From positions 372,001-436,000 of the forward strand of contig JADKFY010000001.1 of the NCBI GenBank assembly GCA_016717305.1: a stretch of DNA of 64,000 nt. Reading direction: 5' to 3'. A program made the translations under genes and the position numbers. This DNA is from Flavobacteriales bacterium. GTDB lineage: Bacteria > Bacteroidota > Bacteroidia > Flavobacteriales_F > PHOS-HE28. The notes under the pieces are model-generated. The model saw only the letters and a list, made by a program, of their open reading frames with translations, made no database searches and was not told the DNA's origin. Below are positions 34,877-44,550 of the stretch, in pieces; position 1 is the stretch's first letter, and the number at the start of each line of letters is the position of its first letter.

Positions 34877-35716
34877 ATGAGTACCATGGCCATTACCGCA
34901 GCAGATGTGAACAAACTGCGCCAGACCACCGGCGCCGGCATGATGGACTGCAAGAAAGCCCTTACTGAGGCGAACGGCGACTTCGAAGCCGCTATTGACA
35001 TATTGCGTAAACAAGGCCAAAAGGTCGCCGCCAAACGCGCTGATCGTGATGCCAGCGAAGGCCTCGTGATCGCCAAGACAACAGCGGACAACACGAAGGG
35101 CGTTCTAGTGTGCATTAACTGCGAAACGGATTTCGTTGCCAAGAATGCGGATTTCACCGCCATGGCCGAGAAGCTCGCAAGTATTGCATTGGAAAAAGGC
35201 TACCAAAGCATCGAGGCCATGAAGGCCGGTGCCTTCGATAGCAACGGCATGAGCATCGCCGAGAAGTTGATCGAACAGACCGGAGTGATCGGTGAAAAGA
35301 TCGATATCAGCGCCTGCGCTGCGGTTACCGCTCCGTTCGTTTACGCATATAACCACCCCGGTAACAAAGTGGCGAGCATCGTAGGCCTCAACAAGGCCGG
35401 TTTCGAAGCGGCTGCCAAGGATGTGGCTATGCAGATCGCGGCCATGGGCCCGGTTGCGTTGAACAAGGAAAGTACTCCGCAAAGCGTGATCGACAAGGAA
35501 TTGGAGATCGGCAAGGAACTCGCCATCCAAGAAGGCAAACCTGCTGATATGGCCGAGAAGATCGCGCAAGGTCGCCTCAACAAATTCTTCAAGGAAAGCA
35601 CCTTGCTCGCCCAAGAATTCATCAAGGACAACAAACTGACCGTGGAGCAGTATCTCAAGGCTCAGGACAAGGAGCTTACCGCGACTGATTTCAAGCGTCA
35701 CTCGTTGACCGTCTGA
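34877..35716 (+). CDS. tsf: Translation elongation factor Ts
   Basis: 279-residue nucleotide-exchange factor that reloads EF-Tu with GTP. The N-terminal UBA-like domain VNKLRQTTGAGMMDCKKAL and CINCETDFVAKN (the TDFV EF-Tu contact) are both present. The start may be ATG 34877 or ATG 34886 (MAITAADVNK), which is closer to most relatives. Length is normal. A strong terminator follows. Confidence 0.96.
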   Translation: MSTMAITAADVNKLRQTTGAGMMDCKKALTEANGDFEAAIDILRKQGQKVAAKRADRDASEGLVIAKTTADNTKGVLVCINCETDFVAKNADFTAMAEKLASIALEKGYQSIEAMKAGAFDSNGMSIAEKLIEQTGVIGEKIDISACAAVTAPFVYAYNHPGNKVASIVGLNKAGFEAAAKDVAMQIAAMGPVALNKESTPQSVIDKELEIGKELAIQEGKPADMAEKIAQGRLNKFFKESTLLAQEFIKDNKLTVEQYLKAQDKELTATDFKRHSLTV

Positions 35717-35736
35717 TCTTGTACACTTCATTTGGT

Positions 35737-35772
35737 GAACGCCTCCTTGGGAACAAGGAGGCGTTCTTGTTC
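35737..35772 (+). terminator. Terminator after tsf
   Basis: A perfect 12-bp stem, GAACGCCTCCTT / AAGGAGGCGTTC (35737-35748 with 35755-35766), a 6-base loop and a short T-containing tail (TTGTT). Confidence 0.8.
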
Positions 35773-35839
35773 GTACCTACCGGTGCTTAACAAGCGCGGT
35801 TCCACGAACCGGCTTATTTTTCACCCCCAATTGAAGATC

Positions 35840-36571
35840 ATGCCCAAGCCGAACGGTTCCGCCAATAAGTACTCACGCATACTGCTGAAGCTCTCTGGCG
35901 AAAGCCTGATGGGCAACAAGGTCTATGGTATCGATAGCGAGCGGCTTCGGTCCTATGCTACGGAGATCAAGGCGATCGCCGAGCAAGGCGTCCAAGTTGC
36001 CATTGTGATCGGTGGGGGCAATATCTACCGTGGCATGCAAGCCGAGGGCAGTGGTATCGACCGTGTGCAGGGCGACCACATGGGCATGTTGGCCACATTG
36101 ATCAATAGTCTGGCTTTGCAAAGTGCGTTGGAAGAGCAAGGGTACAAGACCCGTCTCATGAGTGCGATCAAGATGGAACAGATCGCCGAGCCGTTCATTC
36201 GTCGCCGTGCCGTGCGCCATTTGGAGAAAGGGCGTATTGTGATCTTCGGGGCAGGGACCGGTAACCCGTATTTCACCACCGATACCGCTGCCAGTTTGCG
36301 CGCCATAGAGATCGAGGCGAACGTGATCCTGAAAGGCACCCGGGTGGATGGCATCTATACCGCCGATCCCGAAAAGGACAAGACCGCAACCAAGTACGAC
36401 CGCATTTCATTCGATGAAGTTTACCAAAAGGGCCTCAACGTCATGGACCTCACCGCCTTTACATTGTGCAGGGAGAACAATTTGCCGATCATCGTGTTCG
36501 ACATGAACAAGCCCGGAAATCTGGGCCGGTTGGTGGCCGGGGAGAAAGTGGGTACATTGGTGGAAGTTTGA
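35840..36571 (+). CDS. pyrH: Uridylate kinase
   Basis: 243-residue hexameric UMP kinase making UDP in pyrimidine biosynthesis. Family signs are RILLKLSGESLMG at the N-terminus, VIGGGNIYRG, GDHMGMLATLINSLAL, and GTGNPYFTTDTAA near the phosphate site. The frame is open upstream to 35732, across the tsf terminator; the ATG at 35840 begins the real protein with a short basic extension. It is followed by frr, the common pyrH-frr pair. Confidence 0.95.
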   Translation: MPKPNGSANKYSRILLKLSGESLMGNKVYGIDSERLRSYATEIKAIAEQGVQVAIVIGGGNIYRGMQAEGSGIDRVQGDHMGMLATLINSLALQSALEEQGYKTRLMSAIKMEQIAEPFIRRRAVRHLEKGRIVIFGAGTGNPYFTTDTAASLRAIEIEANVILKGTRVDGIYTADPEKDKTATKYDRISFDEVYQKGLNVMDLTAFTLCRENNLPIIVFDMNKPGNLGRLVAGEKVGTLVEV

Positions 36572-36676
36572 GAATTGAGCCTCTTGCGTTCCACTTGGGC
36601 GCGCTATCCGGCAAAGAGTTGGAACCACCGCTCGCCTCCATCATTCTGATCGATCACGCACATCGGGATCTCGTCT

Positions 36677-36685
36677 TAAATTCGC
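36677..36685 (+). promoter_or_regulatory. -7 box for frr
   Basis: TAAATTCGC resembles TAnnTTyG and lies 22 bases before the frr ATG in the 136-base pyrH-frr gap. Confidence 0.4.
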
Positions 36686-36707
36686 GCTCCCTTAGGAACT
36701 GATTGCC

Positions 36708-37268
36708 ATGATCGATACGAAAGCCGCCATTGCCCAGTGCGAACAGCACATGAACAACGCCGTGGAACATTTGGAACACGAGCTGACCAAGATCCGAGCT
36801 GGTGCCGCCAATCCAGGCATGTTGGAAACCGTGATGGTGGATTACTACGGATCCATGGTACCGTTGGCGCAAGTAGCAGGGGTCAACACCGGCGATGCCC
36901 GCACCTTGTTCGTGAAGCCTTGGGAAAAGAAGATGATCGACGCCATCGAAAAGGCGATCATCGGAGCCAACTTGGGCTTCAATCCGAGCAATAATGGCGA
37001 AAGCGTGATCATCCATGTGCCCATGCTCACAGAGGAGCGGCGTAAAGTTTTAGTGAAGAACGCGCACGCCGAGGGTGAACACGCCAAAGTAGGGATCCGA
37101 AGCAGTCGCCAAAAGGCCATGGAAGCGATGAAAGCAGCCAAGAAGGATGGTCTGCCAGAAGACGATGCCAAAAGCCTGGAAGCCGAGGTGGAGAAGCTAA
37201 CCGGTATCTATAACAAGAGGGTGGATGCCTTTATGGAGGCCAAGGAGAAGGATATCATGAAGGTGTAA
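36708..37268 (+). CDS. frr: Ribosome recycling factor
   Basis: 186-residue tRNA-shaped factor that, with EF-G, releases post-termination ribosomes. The three-helix bundle starts with NNAVEHLEHELTKIRAGAANPG. DYYGSMVPLAQVAGVNTGDART and IIHVPMLTEERRKVLVK are conserved blocks, and the hinge loops are intact. Length is canonical. It is the last gene of the translation cluster. Confidence 0.97.
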   Translation: MIDTKAAIAQCEQHMNNAVEHLEHELTKIRAGAANPGMLETVMVDYYGSMVPLAQVAGVNTGDARTLFVKPWEKKMIDAIEKAIIGANLGFNPSNNGESVIIHVPMLTEERRKVLVKNAHAEGEHAKVGIRSSRQKAMEAMKAAKKDGLPEDDAKSLEAEVEKLTGIYNKRVDAFMEAKEKDIMKV

Positions 37269-37324
37269 TCCTCGGCTTTCTTACGTGCTTCTTGTGCGCT
37301 CGTAGTTGATAGACTCCCTGGAAT

Positions 37325-37570
37325 ATGAAGTGGGACAAGCCTTGGTTCTTCAGCACGGCGATCATGGTCGCCTACCTGTTGATCGGGTACATTTTCTTTT
37401 GTTCCGGATCATTCTGGACCCCGCTTACAATTTTGTACTTGCCATTCACTCTTGGTTTTCTTATCGGGTACGGTAATGGTGAAGTTGCTGGTTGGTCGGC
37501 TATGATCGGGTCGCTCATGTTGCTATGGTGGTTCGTTCACACCATTGTGCGGTCATTCATGAAGGGTTGA
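37325..37570 (+). CDS. Small three-helix membrane protein
   Basis: 81 residues with three hydrophobic segments (about 9-28, 33-50 and 58-76) and little else. The N-terminus MKWDKPWFF and the C-terminus VRSFMKG are the only polar ends. No family is recognised. It sits 56 bases after frr on the same strand, with converging radical SAM gene downstream, so it may share the frr transcript. Confidence 0.65.
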   Translation: MKWDKPWFFSTAIMVAYLLIGYIFFCSGSFWTPLTILYLPFTLGFLIGYGNGEVAGWSAMIGSLMLLWWFVHTIVRSFMKG

Positions 37571-37593
37571 GCTACTGGCCAGGCCTTAGCCCG

Positions 37594-38616
37594 CTAAGCC
37601 CAGACAGGACTTCCTTCCGAACAATTCCTGCACATCTCAATACTGCTTCGAGAATGCAAAAGAGTCCTTCGGAAATCGTTGTAGGCATCGCTATGCCATA
37701 GCTCACGGAAGGAATGTGTACGAAGATCTCCGAGCACGTGGTGTGCATCCTTGTCAAAACAGCACGGAACCACACGGCCGTCCCAAGTGATCACGCAACT
37801 GTGCCACATCTTCCAACAACTGTCCTCAAGCTTGTTCTTGACTTCCCACACGCCGCTTTCATTGCGCTTATAGCGAGCGTATTTGTCCTGTGTGGGGATC
37901 AACGGATGATCATCCTTCGGCTCATAGATCTGCGCGGTCTTCAACCATAGGTCGTCCACGCCGACCCGTTTTGCCAAGGCCCTTGCTTCGGGGATCTGGT
38001 GCTCGTTCGGCTTAACAACGAGGAATTGAAATACGACCTGTGGTGTAGCGCTCTTCAGCTTCTTCTTCCACTTCACGATCCGTTCCGCGCCTTCGATCAC
38101 CTTGGCCAATTCGCCTTCTTTCCTGTAGGCCGAATACGTTTCTTGATCGGTGCCGTCCAACGAGATGATCAAGCGGGAAAGCCCGCTACGAACCGTTGCT
38201 TCGGCCTTCTCTTCGGTAAGGAAGTGCGCATTGGTGCTCGTTGCCGTGTAAAGGCCACGATCGCTCGCGATCCGAACCATGTCCAAGAAGCCCGGATTGA
38301 TGTACGGCTCACCTTGGAAATAGAAGGTCAATGCCCACAGGTCCGGGGCCAGCTCATCGATCACACGTGTGAATAGATCCTGTTTCAGATTTCCCGTTGG
38401 CCGTGTGAAACTGCGCAATCCGCTAGGACATTCTGGGCATCGCAAATTACACGCTGTGGTCGGCTCGAAACTGATGCTGAACGGCATGCCGCTGATCCGT
38501 GGATCCTTCGTGTGTTTGGCCCGTTGGAAGCTGGTCCACAAGCCCGCAGCATTGCCCAGCCTTCGTGGTGTGGCCTTACGCGACCATTCCAGCGCGTCAC
38601 GTACAGGAGCGAACAT
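37594..38616 (-). CDS. Radical SAM/SPASM domain protein
   Basis: 340 residues. The radical SAM cluster site is CNLRCPEC (Cys56, Cys60, Cys63), followed by FYFQGEPYINPGF (the GEP motif) and SLDGTDQETY. A C-terminal SPASM region is visible, with HSCVITWDGRVVPCCFDKD and MCRNCSEG, likely holding one extra Fe-S cluster. Such enzymes modify peptides or cofactors or carry out sugar chemistry, and without a precursor peptide or partner gene nearby the substrate cannot be stated. It diverges from the DUF5686 gene. Confidence 0.88.
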   Translation of the reverse strand: MFAPVRDALEWSRKATPRRLGNAAGLWTSFQRAKHTKDPRISGMPFSISFEPTTACNLRCPECPSGLRSFTRPTGNLKQDLFTRVIDELAPDLWALTFYFQGEPYINPGFLDMVRIASDRGLYTATSTNAHFLTEEKAEATVRSGLSRLIISLDGTDQETYSAYRKEGELAKVIEGAERIVKWKKKLKSATPQVVFQFLVVKPNEHQIPEARALAKRVGVDDLWLKTAQIYEPKDDHPLIPTQDKYARYKRNESGVWEVKNKLEDSCWKMWHSCVITWDGRVVPCCFDKDAHHVLGDLRTHSFRELWHSDAYNDFRRTLLHSRSSIEMCRNCSEGSPVWA

Positions 38617-38747
38617 CGGTGCAAGTTACGAGGGGATCATGGGGTTGGCTTTCAAGGCGGTTCCCGATCGGCCTCCGAAATGTTCCTCTACCTGCCATCG
38701 TGTAACTTCCCCCGCCCTTCACCGTCCCAGAATGGAACCCTTGCACA

Positions 38748-41183
38748 ATGCGCACAATTTTGGTTTTCCTTTTGATCAATGTACTTCCCTGTACAGCCGC
38801 ATTTGCGCAGATCACGTTGAACGGGCGTGTGGTCGATAGCAAGACGAACGAGCCGCTCGCATTCGTTCATCTGGTGCCGCACGAAATGCGCGATGGCACA
38901 ACCTCGGACATCGACGGTCGGTTCAGCATAACGGTAGCGGCGTTACCGGTCACCTTGCATTTCAGTTACGTGGGTTATTCTGCGCAGGAGGTCGTGGTAA
39001 CTGCGGATGGGCCATTGCTCGTGCGCATGCAACGCGGGGCCGTGGAGCTACGCGAGGTGGATATAACTCCCACCGAAAACCCGGCCCACCGCATCATCAA
39101 GCAGGTGTACGCCAACCGAAAGGTGAACGATGGTCTACGCAATTTTGCACACCGGTACAAAAGCTACAGCAAGGTCATTTTCACTGCTGATATGGATAGC
39201 ACGATCATGGCCGATCCTGAAAAGTTCGCAGCCTTGGACACAAGCGATCGGGATGCGATCGAATTCCTGGAGAAGCAATACATCCTGTTGATCGAAAGCG
39301 TAACGGCCAAGCGGTTCATTCCACCAGCAGCGGAGCAGGAGGAAGTGCTGGCCATGCGTGTGAGCGGATTGAAGGATCCTTCGCTCCTCGCAATGGTCGC
39401 CTCCACAAAGACCTTTTCGGTGTATGAGCCACAGATCCAGGTGAATGAGAGAACGTATTTGAGCCCGATCGGCCCGGGAAGCACCAAGCAGTATTTGTTC
39501 ATCCTGCAGGACACATTGTACCAAGGCAAAGACAGCGTTTTCGTGATCAGTTACCAACCCCGTTCCGGCAAGAATTTCGAAGCGTTGAAAGGGGTGCTCT
39601 GGGTAACCACGGATGGCTACGCACTGCAGAACGTGATCGCAGAACCCGTGGAACGCGAAGGAGGTGCGAACATCAAACTGCAACAACAGTTCGAGCGGGT
39701 CACCAACAACGGCACCTCGACCTGGTTCCCGGTACAATTGAACACCTTCGTTTACTTCGACATGCTTCAGATCAACTCCATGAAGATGGTAGCGATTGGC
39801 CGTTCCTATCTCAAGGAAATTGAACTCGAACCCGTGATCGAGCGAAAGGATGTGCGAGGCCCTGACCTCATTATGGAAAAGGTTGCCGGGAAACGTGACG
39901 ATGCGTTCTGGAACGGATACCGCACGGATACACTGGACACCAAAGAGCTACGTACCTACCATACCATCGACAGTATCAGTGCTGCGGAGAATTTGGAGAC
40001 CAAACTGAAGTGGGCGGAACGCTTGCTTTCCGGACGTATACCTGTCGGCCCGTTCGACTTGTTGCTCGATCGGTTCATGCGATTGAATGATTATGAGGGC
40101 TACCGTCTCGGTTTAGGTGTCACTACGAACGACAAGGTTTCGCGTTACTTTTCACTGGGCGGGTATTTCGCCTATGGCTTTAAGGATAAAGAGTGGAAGT
40201 ACGGAGGGGACCTCACCCTGAAACCCCGACCCGGCCGAGATCTCAACCTGAAGTTGGGCTATTTGAACGATGTGGACGAAAGTGGCAATACCGATCTTCC
40301 CGGTAAGAAGAATCTCAATTTCAGCTCGGAGAATTATCGGTCACTGTTCATCAGTCGCATGGACCGTATTGAACGGTTCAGCGCGGAACTTGGCTTTCGC
40401 ATCAACTCCTCATTGAGGGCTTGGGTGGGTACCGAACGCGCAGAACGGTTGAATGTGATCGGTTACCAATACGCGCAGCCAGCCGGCGAAGGAGTGACCA
40501 CGCTCCAGGATCGCTTCTTGACCGGAGCGATCACGGCCGGTTTCCGTTTCGCTTACCGGGAACAGATCGTGCGTTTGCCCGATCGCCAATACAGTTTGGG
40601 AACGCGTTGGCCAGTGCTGCAAGTACAAGTATTCCGGGCCGTTAAAGGCTTGTGGGATGGTGAAATGGACACTTGGCGGGTGTTCGCGCAGTTGGACAAG
40701 ACCTTCCGCATACGCCGGTTCGGGGATCTCTCCGTGCGAGCCATAGGCGGCGTGGCCGATCCGAATGCGCCGTATCCCTTTCTGTTCAACCCTCGGGCAA
40801 CCTTCCTGCGGCGCATCCCAATTGCAGCGCAGAACACCTTCGAGACCATGCGCCCCAACGAGTTCCTATCGGATAACTATGCATCGGTCCATCTGCGACA
40901 CAGTTTCGGGAACCTGTTGTACAAGGGGAGGAAATTCAGGCCCGTGCCGATCCTCGTGGCCAGTGCCGGGTGGGGCGGTCTTTCCAAACAGGAGAACCAC
41001 CGCGGCTACTCGTTCAGTTCCATGGCAAAAGGATTCTACGAAGGTGGTATACAGGTCGATCAGCTCTTGAAGACCAACTTGGTCGGCCTTGGCATTGGTG
41101 CATTCTACCGATTCGGGCCTTATGCATTGAACGATCCGATCGACAACCTTGCCATAAAGCTCTCTTTATCTGTCGGTATCTAG
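38748..41183 (+). CDS. DUF5686 / carboxypeptidase-regulatory-like outer-membrane protein
   Basis: 811 residues. A signal peptide (MRTILVFLLINVLPCTAAFAQ) is followed by a carboxypeptidase-regulatory-like beta domain (about 22-110: ITLNGRVVDSKTNEPLAFVHL, then SDIDGRFSI). The rest is beta-strand rich with many aromatic-ended strands and ends in LAIKLSLSVGI, with features of an outer-membrane barrel. This arrangement is typical of DUF5686 proteins in Bacteroidota, whose function is unknown; a role like a TonB-receptor or a surface-assembly barrel is inferred. It precedes the MMPL transporter by about 80 bases. Confidence 0.85.
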   Translation: MRTILVFLLINVLPCTAAFAQITLNGRVVDSKTNEPLAFVHLVPHEMRDGTTSDIDGRFSITVAALPVTLHFSYVGYSAQEVVVTADGPLLVRMQRGAVELREVDITPTENPAHRIIKQVYANRKVNDGLRNFAHRYKSYSKVIFTADMDSTIMADPEKFAALDTSDRDAIEFLEKQYILLIESVTAKRFIPPAAEQEEVLAMRVSGLKDPSLLAMVASTKTFSVYEPQIQVNERTYLSPIGPGSTKQYLFILQDTLYQGKDSVFVISYQPRSGKNFEALKGVLWVTTDGYALQNVIAEPVEREGGANIKLQQQFERVTNNGTSTWFPVQLNTFVYFDMLQINSMKMVAIGRSYLKEIELEPVIERKDVRGPDLIMEKVAGKRDDAFWNGYRTDTLDTKELRTYHTIDSISAAENLETKLKWAERLLSGRIPVGPFDLLLDRFMRLNDYEGYRLGLGVTTNDKVSRYFSLGGYFAYGFKDKEWKYGGDLTLKPRPGRDLNLKLGYLNDVDESGNTDLPGKKNLNFSSENYRSLFISRMDRIERFSAELGFRINSSLRAWVGTERAERLNVIGYQYAQPAGEGVTTLQDRFLTGAITAGFRFAYREQIVRLPDRQYSLGTRWPVLQVQVFRAVKGLWDGEMDTWRVFAQLDKTFRIRRFGDLSVRAIGGVADPNAPYPFLFNPRATFLRRIPIAAQNTFETMRPNEFLSDNYASVHLRHSFGNLLYKGRKFRPVPILVASAGWGGLSKQENHRGYSFSSMAKGFYEGGIQVDQLLKTNLVGLGIGAFYRFGPYALNDPIDNLAIKLSLSVGI

Positions 41184-41264
41184 TGCGACCGTACGTACCG
41201 ACTTTCCCCGCGTATGTCGTTTCTTTGTTCCTAGGCCTGCGGCGTTGCTCCGGGCACGTTGCCG

Positions 41265-43691
41265 ATGTGGGCTTGGCTCTCCAGTAGAATACTGCGCAAT
41301 AGGACCGGGATCTTGGTGATCCTGGGCTTGCTCACGGCCTATTTCGCATACGAAGCGAAGTATGTCGAGATGAGCTACAAGTTCGGCGGTCTTCTGCCGA
41401 AGCAGGATAGCGCCTATGTTCATTATGAGGAACTGCTTTCAAAGTTCTCCGAAGACGGGAATGTGATCATTCTTGGAGTAAAGGATCCTCGTCTGTACAC
41501 CACCGAAATGTTTTCCGATTGGTGGAAATTGGGTCGTGATCTCACCGCTCAGGATGGTGTCGATTCGGTGTTCTCCGAAGCCAACATCTTTGAATTGGTC
41601 CGGAACGACAGCCTCAAACGCTTCGATCTTAAGCCCATCTTTTCGCGCCCACCAACGGACCAAGTGCAGTTGGACAGCTTGTTACAGAAGGTGCGTTCGC
41701 TGAAGTTCTACCGAAATACCCTTTACAACAATTCCGGGACCAGTTTAATGATGGTCTTTGTCAATTCAGCGCGCTTCAACAGCGAGGATCGTGGAGATAT
41801 GGTGGAATTGATCGATGCTCGTGTGAAAGCATTCGAGGTGGAAAGCAAGCTCACGGTCCACCGGAGTGGGTTGCCCTTTATTCGTACAGTGGTCACCCAG
41901 CGTACCAAATCGGAGATGGCCATGTTCGTTGTGCTCATGGTCGTCGTGGTGTCCGGGCTTATCCTGCTTTTCTTCAAGTCGTGGCGGGTTATGTTGATTT
42001 CATTGTTGGTGGTTAGTGTCGGGGTGATCTGGGCGGTCGGAATGATCGGGCTCTTCGGCTACAAGCTCACCTCGGTCATGGCGATCATCCCTCCGTTGGT
42101 CATTGTGATCGGTATACCCAACTGCATCTTCCTGATCAACAAGTACCACTTCGAATATGCCCAACACCGCAACAAGGTGAAGGCATTATCCCGTGTGATC
42201 TACCGTGTCGGAATGGCCTCGTTCACCACCAATGCGACCACTGCAGTCGGTTTTGCCACTTTCGCACTGACGTATAGCGACGTGCTCAAGCAATTCGGCA
42301 TCATCGCATCCATAAATATCATGGCCGTATTCGTGCTCAGTATCCTGCTGGTCCCGATCCTTTTCAGTTTCCAAGATGAACCCAAGGACAGGCACCTTGC
42401 ACACCTCGATCGCCTCTGGGTGGACCGTGTCATGAGCAAGGTGATCCACATTGTACAGCACCAACGCGCCATGGTCTATGCGGTTACCGCACTGGTCGTC
42501 GTAGTCGGTTTGATCGGAGTTACACGACTAAAGAACGAAAGCCGCGTAGTGGATGATCTTCCCGCGGATGACCTCGTGATGAAGGACCTGCATTTCTTTG
42601 AAGAGGAGTTCAAAGGGGTGATGCCGTTGGAGATCATGGTCGATACCCGTAAGAAGGGAGGCGCCTTGAAGGATGCAACATTGAAGCGGATCTCGCAGTT
42701 GCAGGATTCCATGGAGACCTACCCGGAATTCTCGCGCTCACTTTCGATCGCTGATGCCGTCAAGTTCGTTCGACAGTCCTTTTATGGCGGGGATCCGGAA
42801 CGATACGGGTTGATCAAGTCCAACGAAAAGAGCTTCATCCTGCCGTACTTGGAAGGTGCGAAGGACAAAGGAGGAATGGCCCGTGCATTTCTGGATGAGG
42901 ACCAACGTACCACGCGTATCACCATGCAAGTGGCGGATGTGGGAACCGCACGAATGGATGTGATCGTGGCGAAATTGCGCGCCCAAGTGGACTCCATCTT
43001 CGACCCGACGAAGTACAGAGTGGTGCTCACCGGTGCCAGTGTGCTCTTCCTGGAGGGTAGCAAGTACATGGTGAAGAACCTCATCATTTCATTGATCCTT
43101 GCAGTGGTGCTGATCTCCGGTTTGATGGCTTTGCTCTTCAACTCCTTCCGCATGGTACTGGTTTCACTGGTGCCCAATTTGATCCCCATGATCACAACGG
43201 CGGGATTGATGGGATACCTCGATATTCCGATCAAGCCCAGTACGATCCTCGTGTTCAGTATCGCATTCGGGATCGCTGTGGATGACGCGATCCACTACCT
43301 CACTAAGTACCGCCAAGAACTCAAGATGAACGGTGGACAGGTTCGTGGATCGGTGATACAAGCCATTCGGGAAGCAGGGGTGAGCATGATGTACACCTCG
43401 ATCGTCCTTTTCTGTGGATTCAGTCTTTTCGTCTTCAGTGATTTTGGCGGAACACAAGCCTTGGGTCTCCTTGTTTCATTCACCTTGCTCGTCGCCATGC
43501 TTACCAATTTGCTGATCCTTCCTTCCCTTCTTCTCAGTTTCGAAAAGACCATGACCACCAAAGCTTTCCAAGAACCTTTGCTGGACTTCATGGACGAGGA
43601 CGAGGACATTGACCTCGGCGAATTGCGTATAGAGGGAGAGGAGCCAAAGAACACTGTACGAACGACGACCGATTCCGTAGATACCGAATGA
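41265..43691 (+). CDS. MMPL/RND-family transporter
   Basis: 808 residues with two repeats of one helix, a periplasmic domain and five helices, the RND/MMPL plan. Helix groups lie at about 10-28, 220-390 and 410-430, then 610-790. The second repeat has FGIAVDDAIHYLTKYRQE, with the paired acidic residues of the proton relay, and the first has GIPNCIFLINKYH. Export of lipids or hydrophobic compounds is the usual role. The ATG at 41265 is preferred to TTG 41259. The stop overlaps the start of rfbA (ATGA), so the two are coupled. Confidence 0.9.
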   Translation: MWAWLSSRILRNRTGILVILGLLTAYFAYEAKYVEMSYKFGGLLPKQDSAYVHYEELLSKFSEDGNVIILGVKDPRLYTTEMFSDWWKLGRDLTAQDGVDSVFSEANIFELVRNDSLKRFDLKPIFSRPPTDQVQLDSLLQKVRSLKFYRNTLYNNSGTSLMMVFVNSARFNSEDRGDMVELIDARVKAFEVESKLTVHRSGLPFIRTVVTQRTKSEMAMFVVLMVVVVSGLILLFFKSWRVMLISLLVVSVGVIWAVGMIGLFGYKLTSVMAIIPPLVIVIGIPNCIFLINKYHFEYAQHRNKVKALSRVIYRVGMASFTTNATTAVGFATFALTYSDVLKQFGIIASINIMAVFVLSILLVPILFSFQDEPKDRHLAHLDRLWVDRVMSKVIHIVQHQRAMVYAVTALVVVVGLIGVTRLKNESRVVDDLPADDLVMKDLHFFEEEFKGVMPLEIMVDTRKKGGALKDATLKRISQLQDSMETYPEFSRSLSIADAVKFVRQSFYGGDPERYGLIKSNEKSFILPYLEGAKDKGGMARAFLDEDQRTTRITMQVADVGTARMDVIVAKLRAQVDSIFDPTKYRVVLTGASVLFLEGSKYMVKNLIISLILAVVLISGLMALLFNSFRMVLVSLVPNLIPMITTAGLMGYLDIPIKPSTILVFSIAFGIAVDDAIHYLTKYRQELKMNGGQVRGSVIQAIREAGVSMMYTSIVLFCGFSLFVFSDFGGTQALGLLVSFTLLVAMLTNLLILPSLLLSFEKTMTTKAFQEPLLDFMDEDEDIDLGELRIEGEEPKNTVRTTTDSVDTE

Positions 43692-44548
43692 AAGGCATTA
43701 TCCTGGCCGGTGGTACCGGCACTCGACTGCATCCGTTGACCTTGGCGGTGAGCAAACAATTGATGCCGGTCTATGATAAGCCCATGATCTATTATCCGCT
43801 GAGTACGCTCATGGCGGCGGGGATCCGAGAAGTGCTGATCATTAGTACACCCCACGATCTGCCGAACTTCCAAAAGCTGCTTGGTGATGGAAAGAATTTG
43901 GGTTGCGAATTTTCCTACGCTGAACAGAAAGTGCCCAACGGACTCGCACAGGCCTTCGTGATCGGCAAGGAACATATCGGGAAGGAAAGTGTCGCTTTGA
44001 TCCTTGGCGATAATATCTTTTACGGTTCAGGGCTCGGACGCAAGTTGAATGAACACATCGCACCGGATGGCGGACTCGTTTTCGCGTACCATGTGAGTGA
44101 TCCCGAACGCTACGGCGTAGTGGAGTTCGATGCCAACAACGTGGCACTGAGCATCGAGGAAAAGCCGTTGAAGCCGAAAAGCAACTATGCCGTTCCTGGT
44201 CTCTATTTCTACGATAACAGCGTGGTGGAGATCGCCAAGGAATTGAAGCCCAGCGCACGTGGCGAGTACGAGATCACCGATGTGAACAAGGAGTATTTGC
44301 GCCGTGGAAAACTGAAAGTGGAGATCCTCGATCGCGGTACCGCTTGGTTGGATACCGGCACCTTCGCTTCGTTGACCCAAGCAGGCCAATTCGTGCAAGT
44401 GATCGAAGAGCGACAAGGCCTGCGCATCGGTTGCATTGAAGAGGTGGCATTCAAGAAGGGCTATATCAGTTCCGACCAATTGGCCGCTCTAGCGCAACCT
44501 TTGTTGAAGAGCGGCTACGGTGAATACCTCATGAAGTTGTTGGCCTGA
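43688..44548 (+). CDS. rfbA: Glucose-1-phosphate thymidylyltransferase
   Basis: 286-residue enzyme that makes dTDP-glucose from dTTP and glucose-1-phosphate, the first step to dTDP-rhamnose. The nucleotide loop is GGTGTRLHPLT (8-18), then KQLMPVYDKPMIYYPLS and LILGDNIFYG (metal Asp), all as in RfbA/RmlA. Length is typical of the short tetrameric form. rfbB, C and D are not adjacent. It overlaps the MMPL gene by 4 bases and is 2 bases from the prenyl synthase. Confidence 0.95.
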   Translation: MKGIILAGGTGTRLHPLTLAVSKQLMPVYDKPMIYYPLSTLMAAGIREVLIISTPHDLPNFQKLLGDGKNLGCEFSYAEQKVPNGLAQAFVIGKEHIGKESVALILGDNIFYGSGLGRKLNEHIAPDGGLVFAYHVSDPERYGVVEFDANNVALSIEEKPLKPKSNYAVPGLYFYDNSVVEIAKELKPSARGEYEITDVNKEYLRRGKLKVEILDRGTAWLDTGTFASLTQAGQFVQVIEERQGLRIGCIEEVAFKKGYISSDQLAALAQPLLKSGYGEYLMKLLA

Positions 44549-44550
44549 CC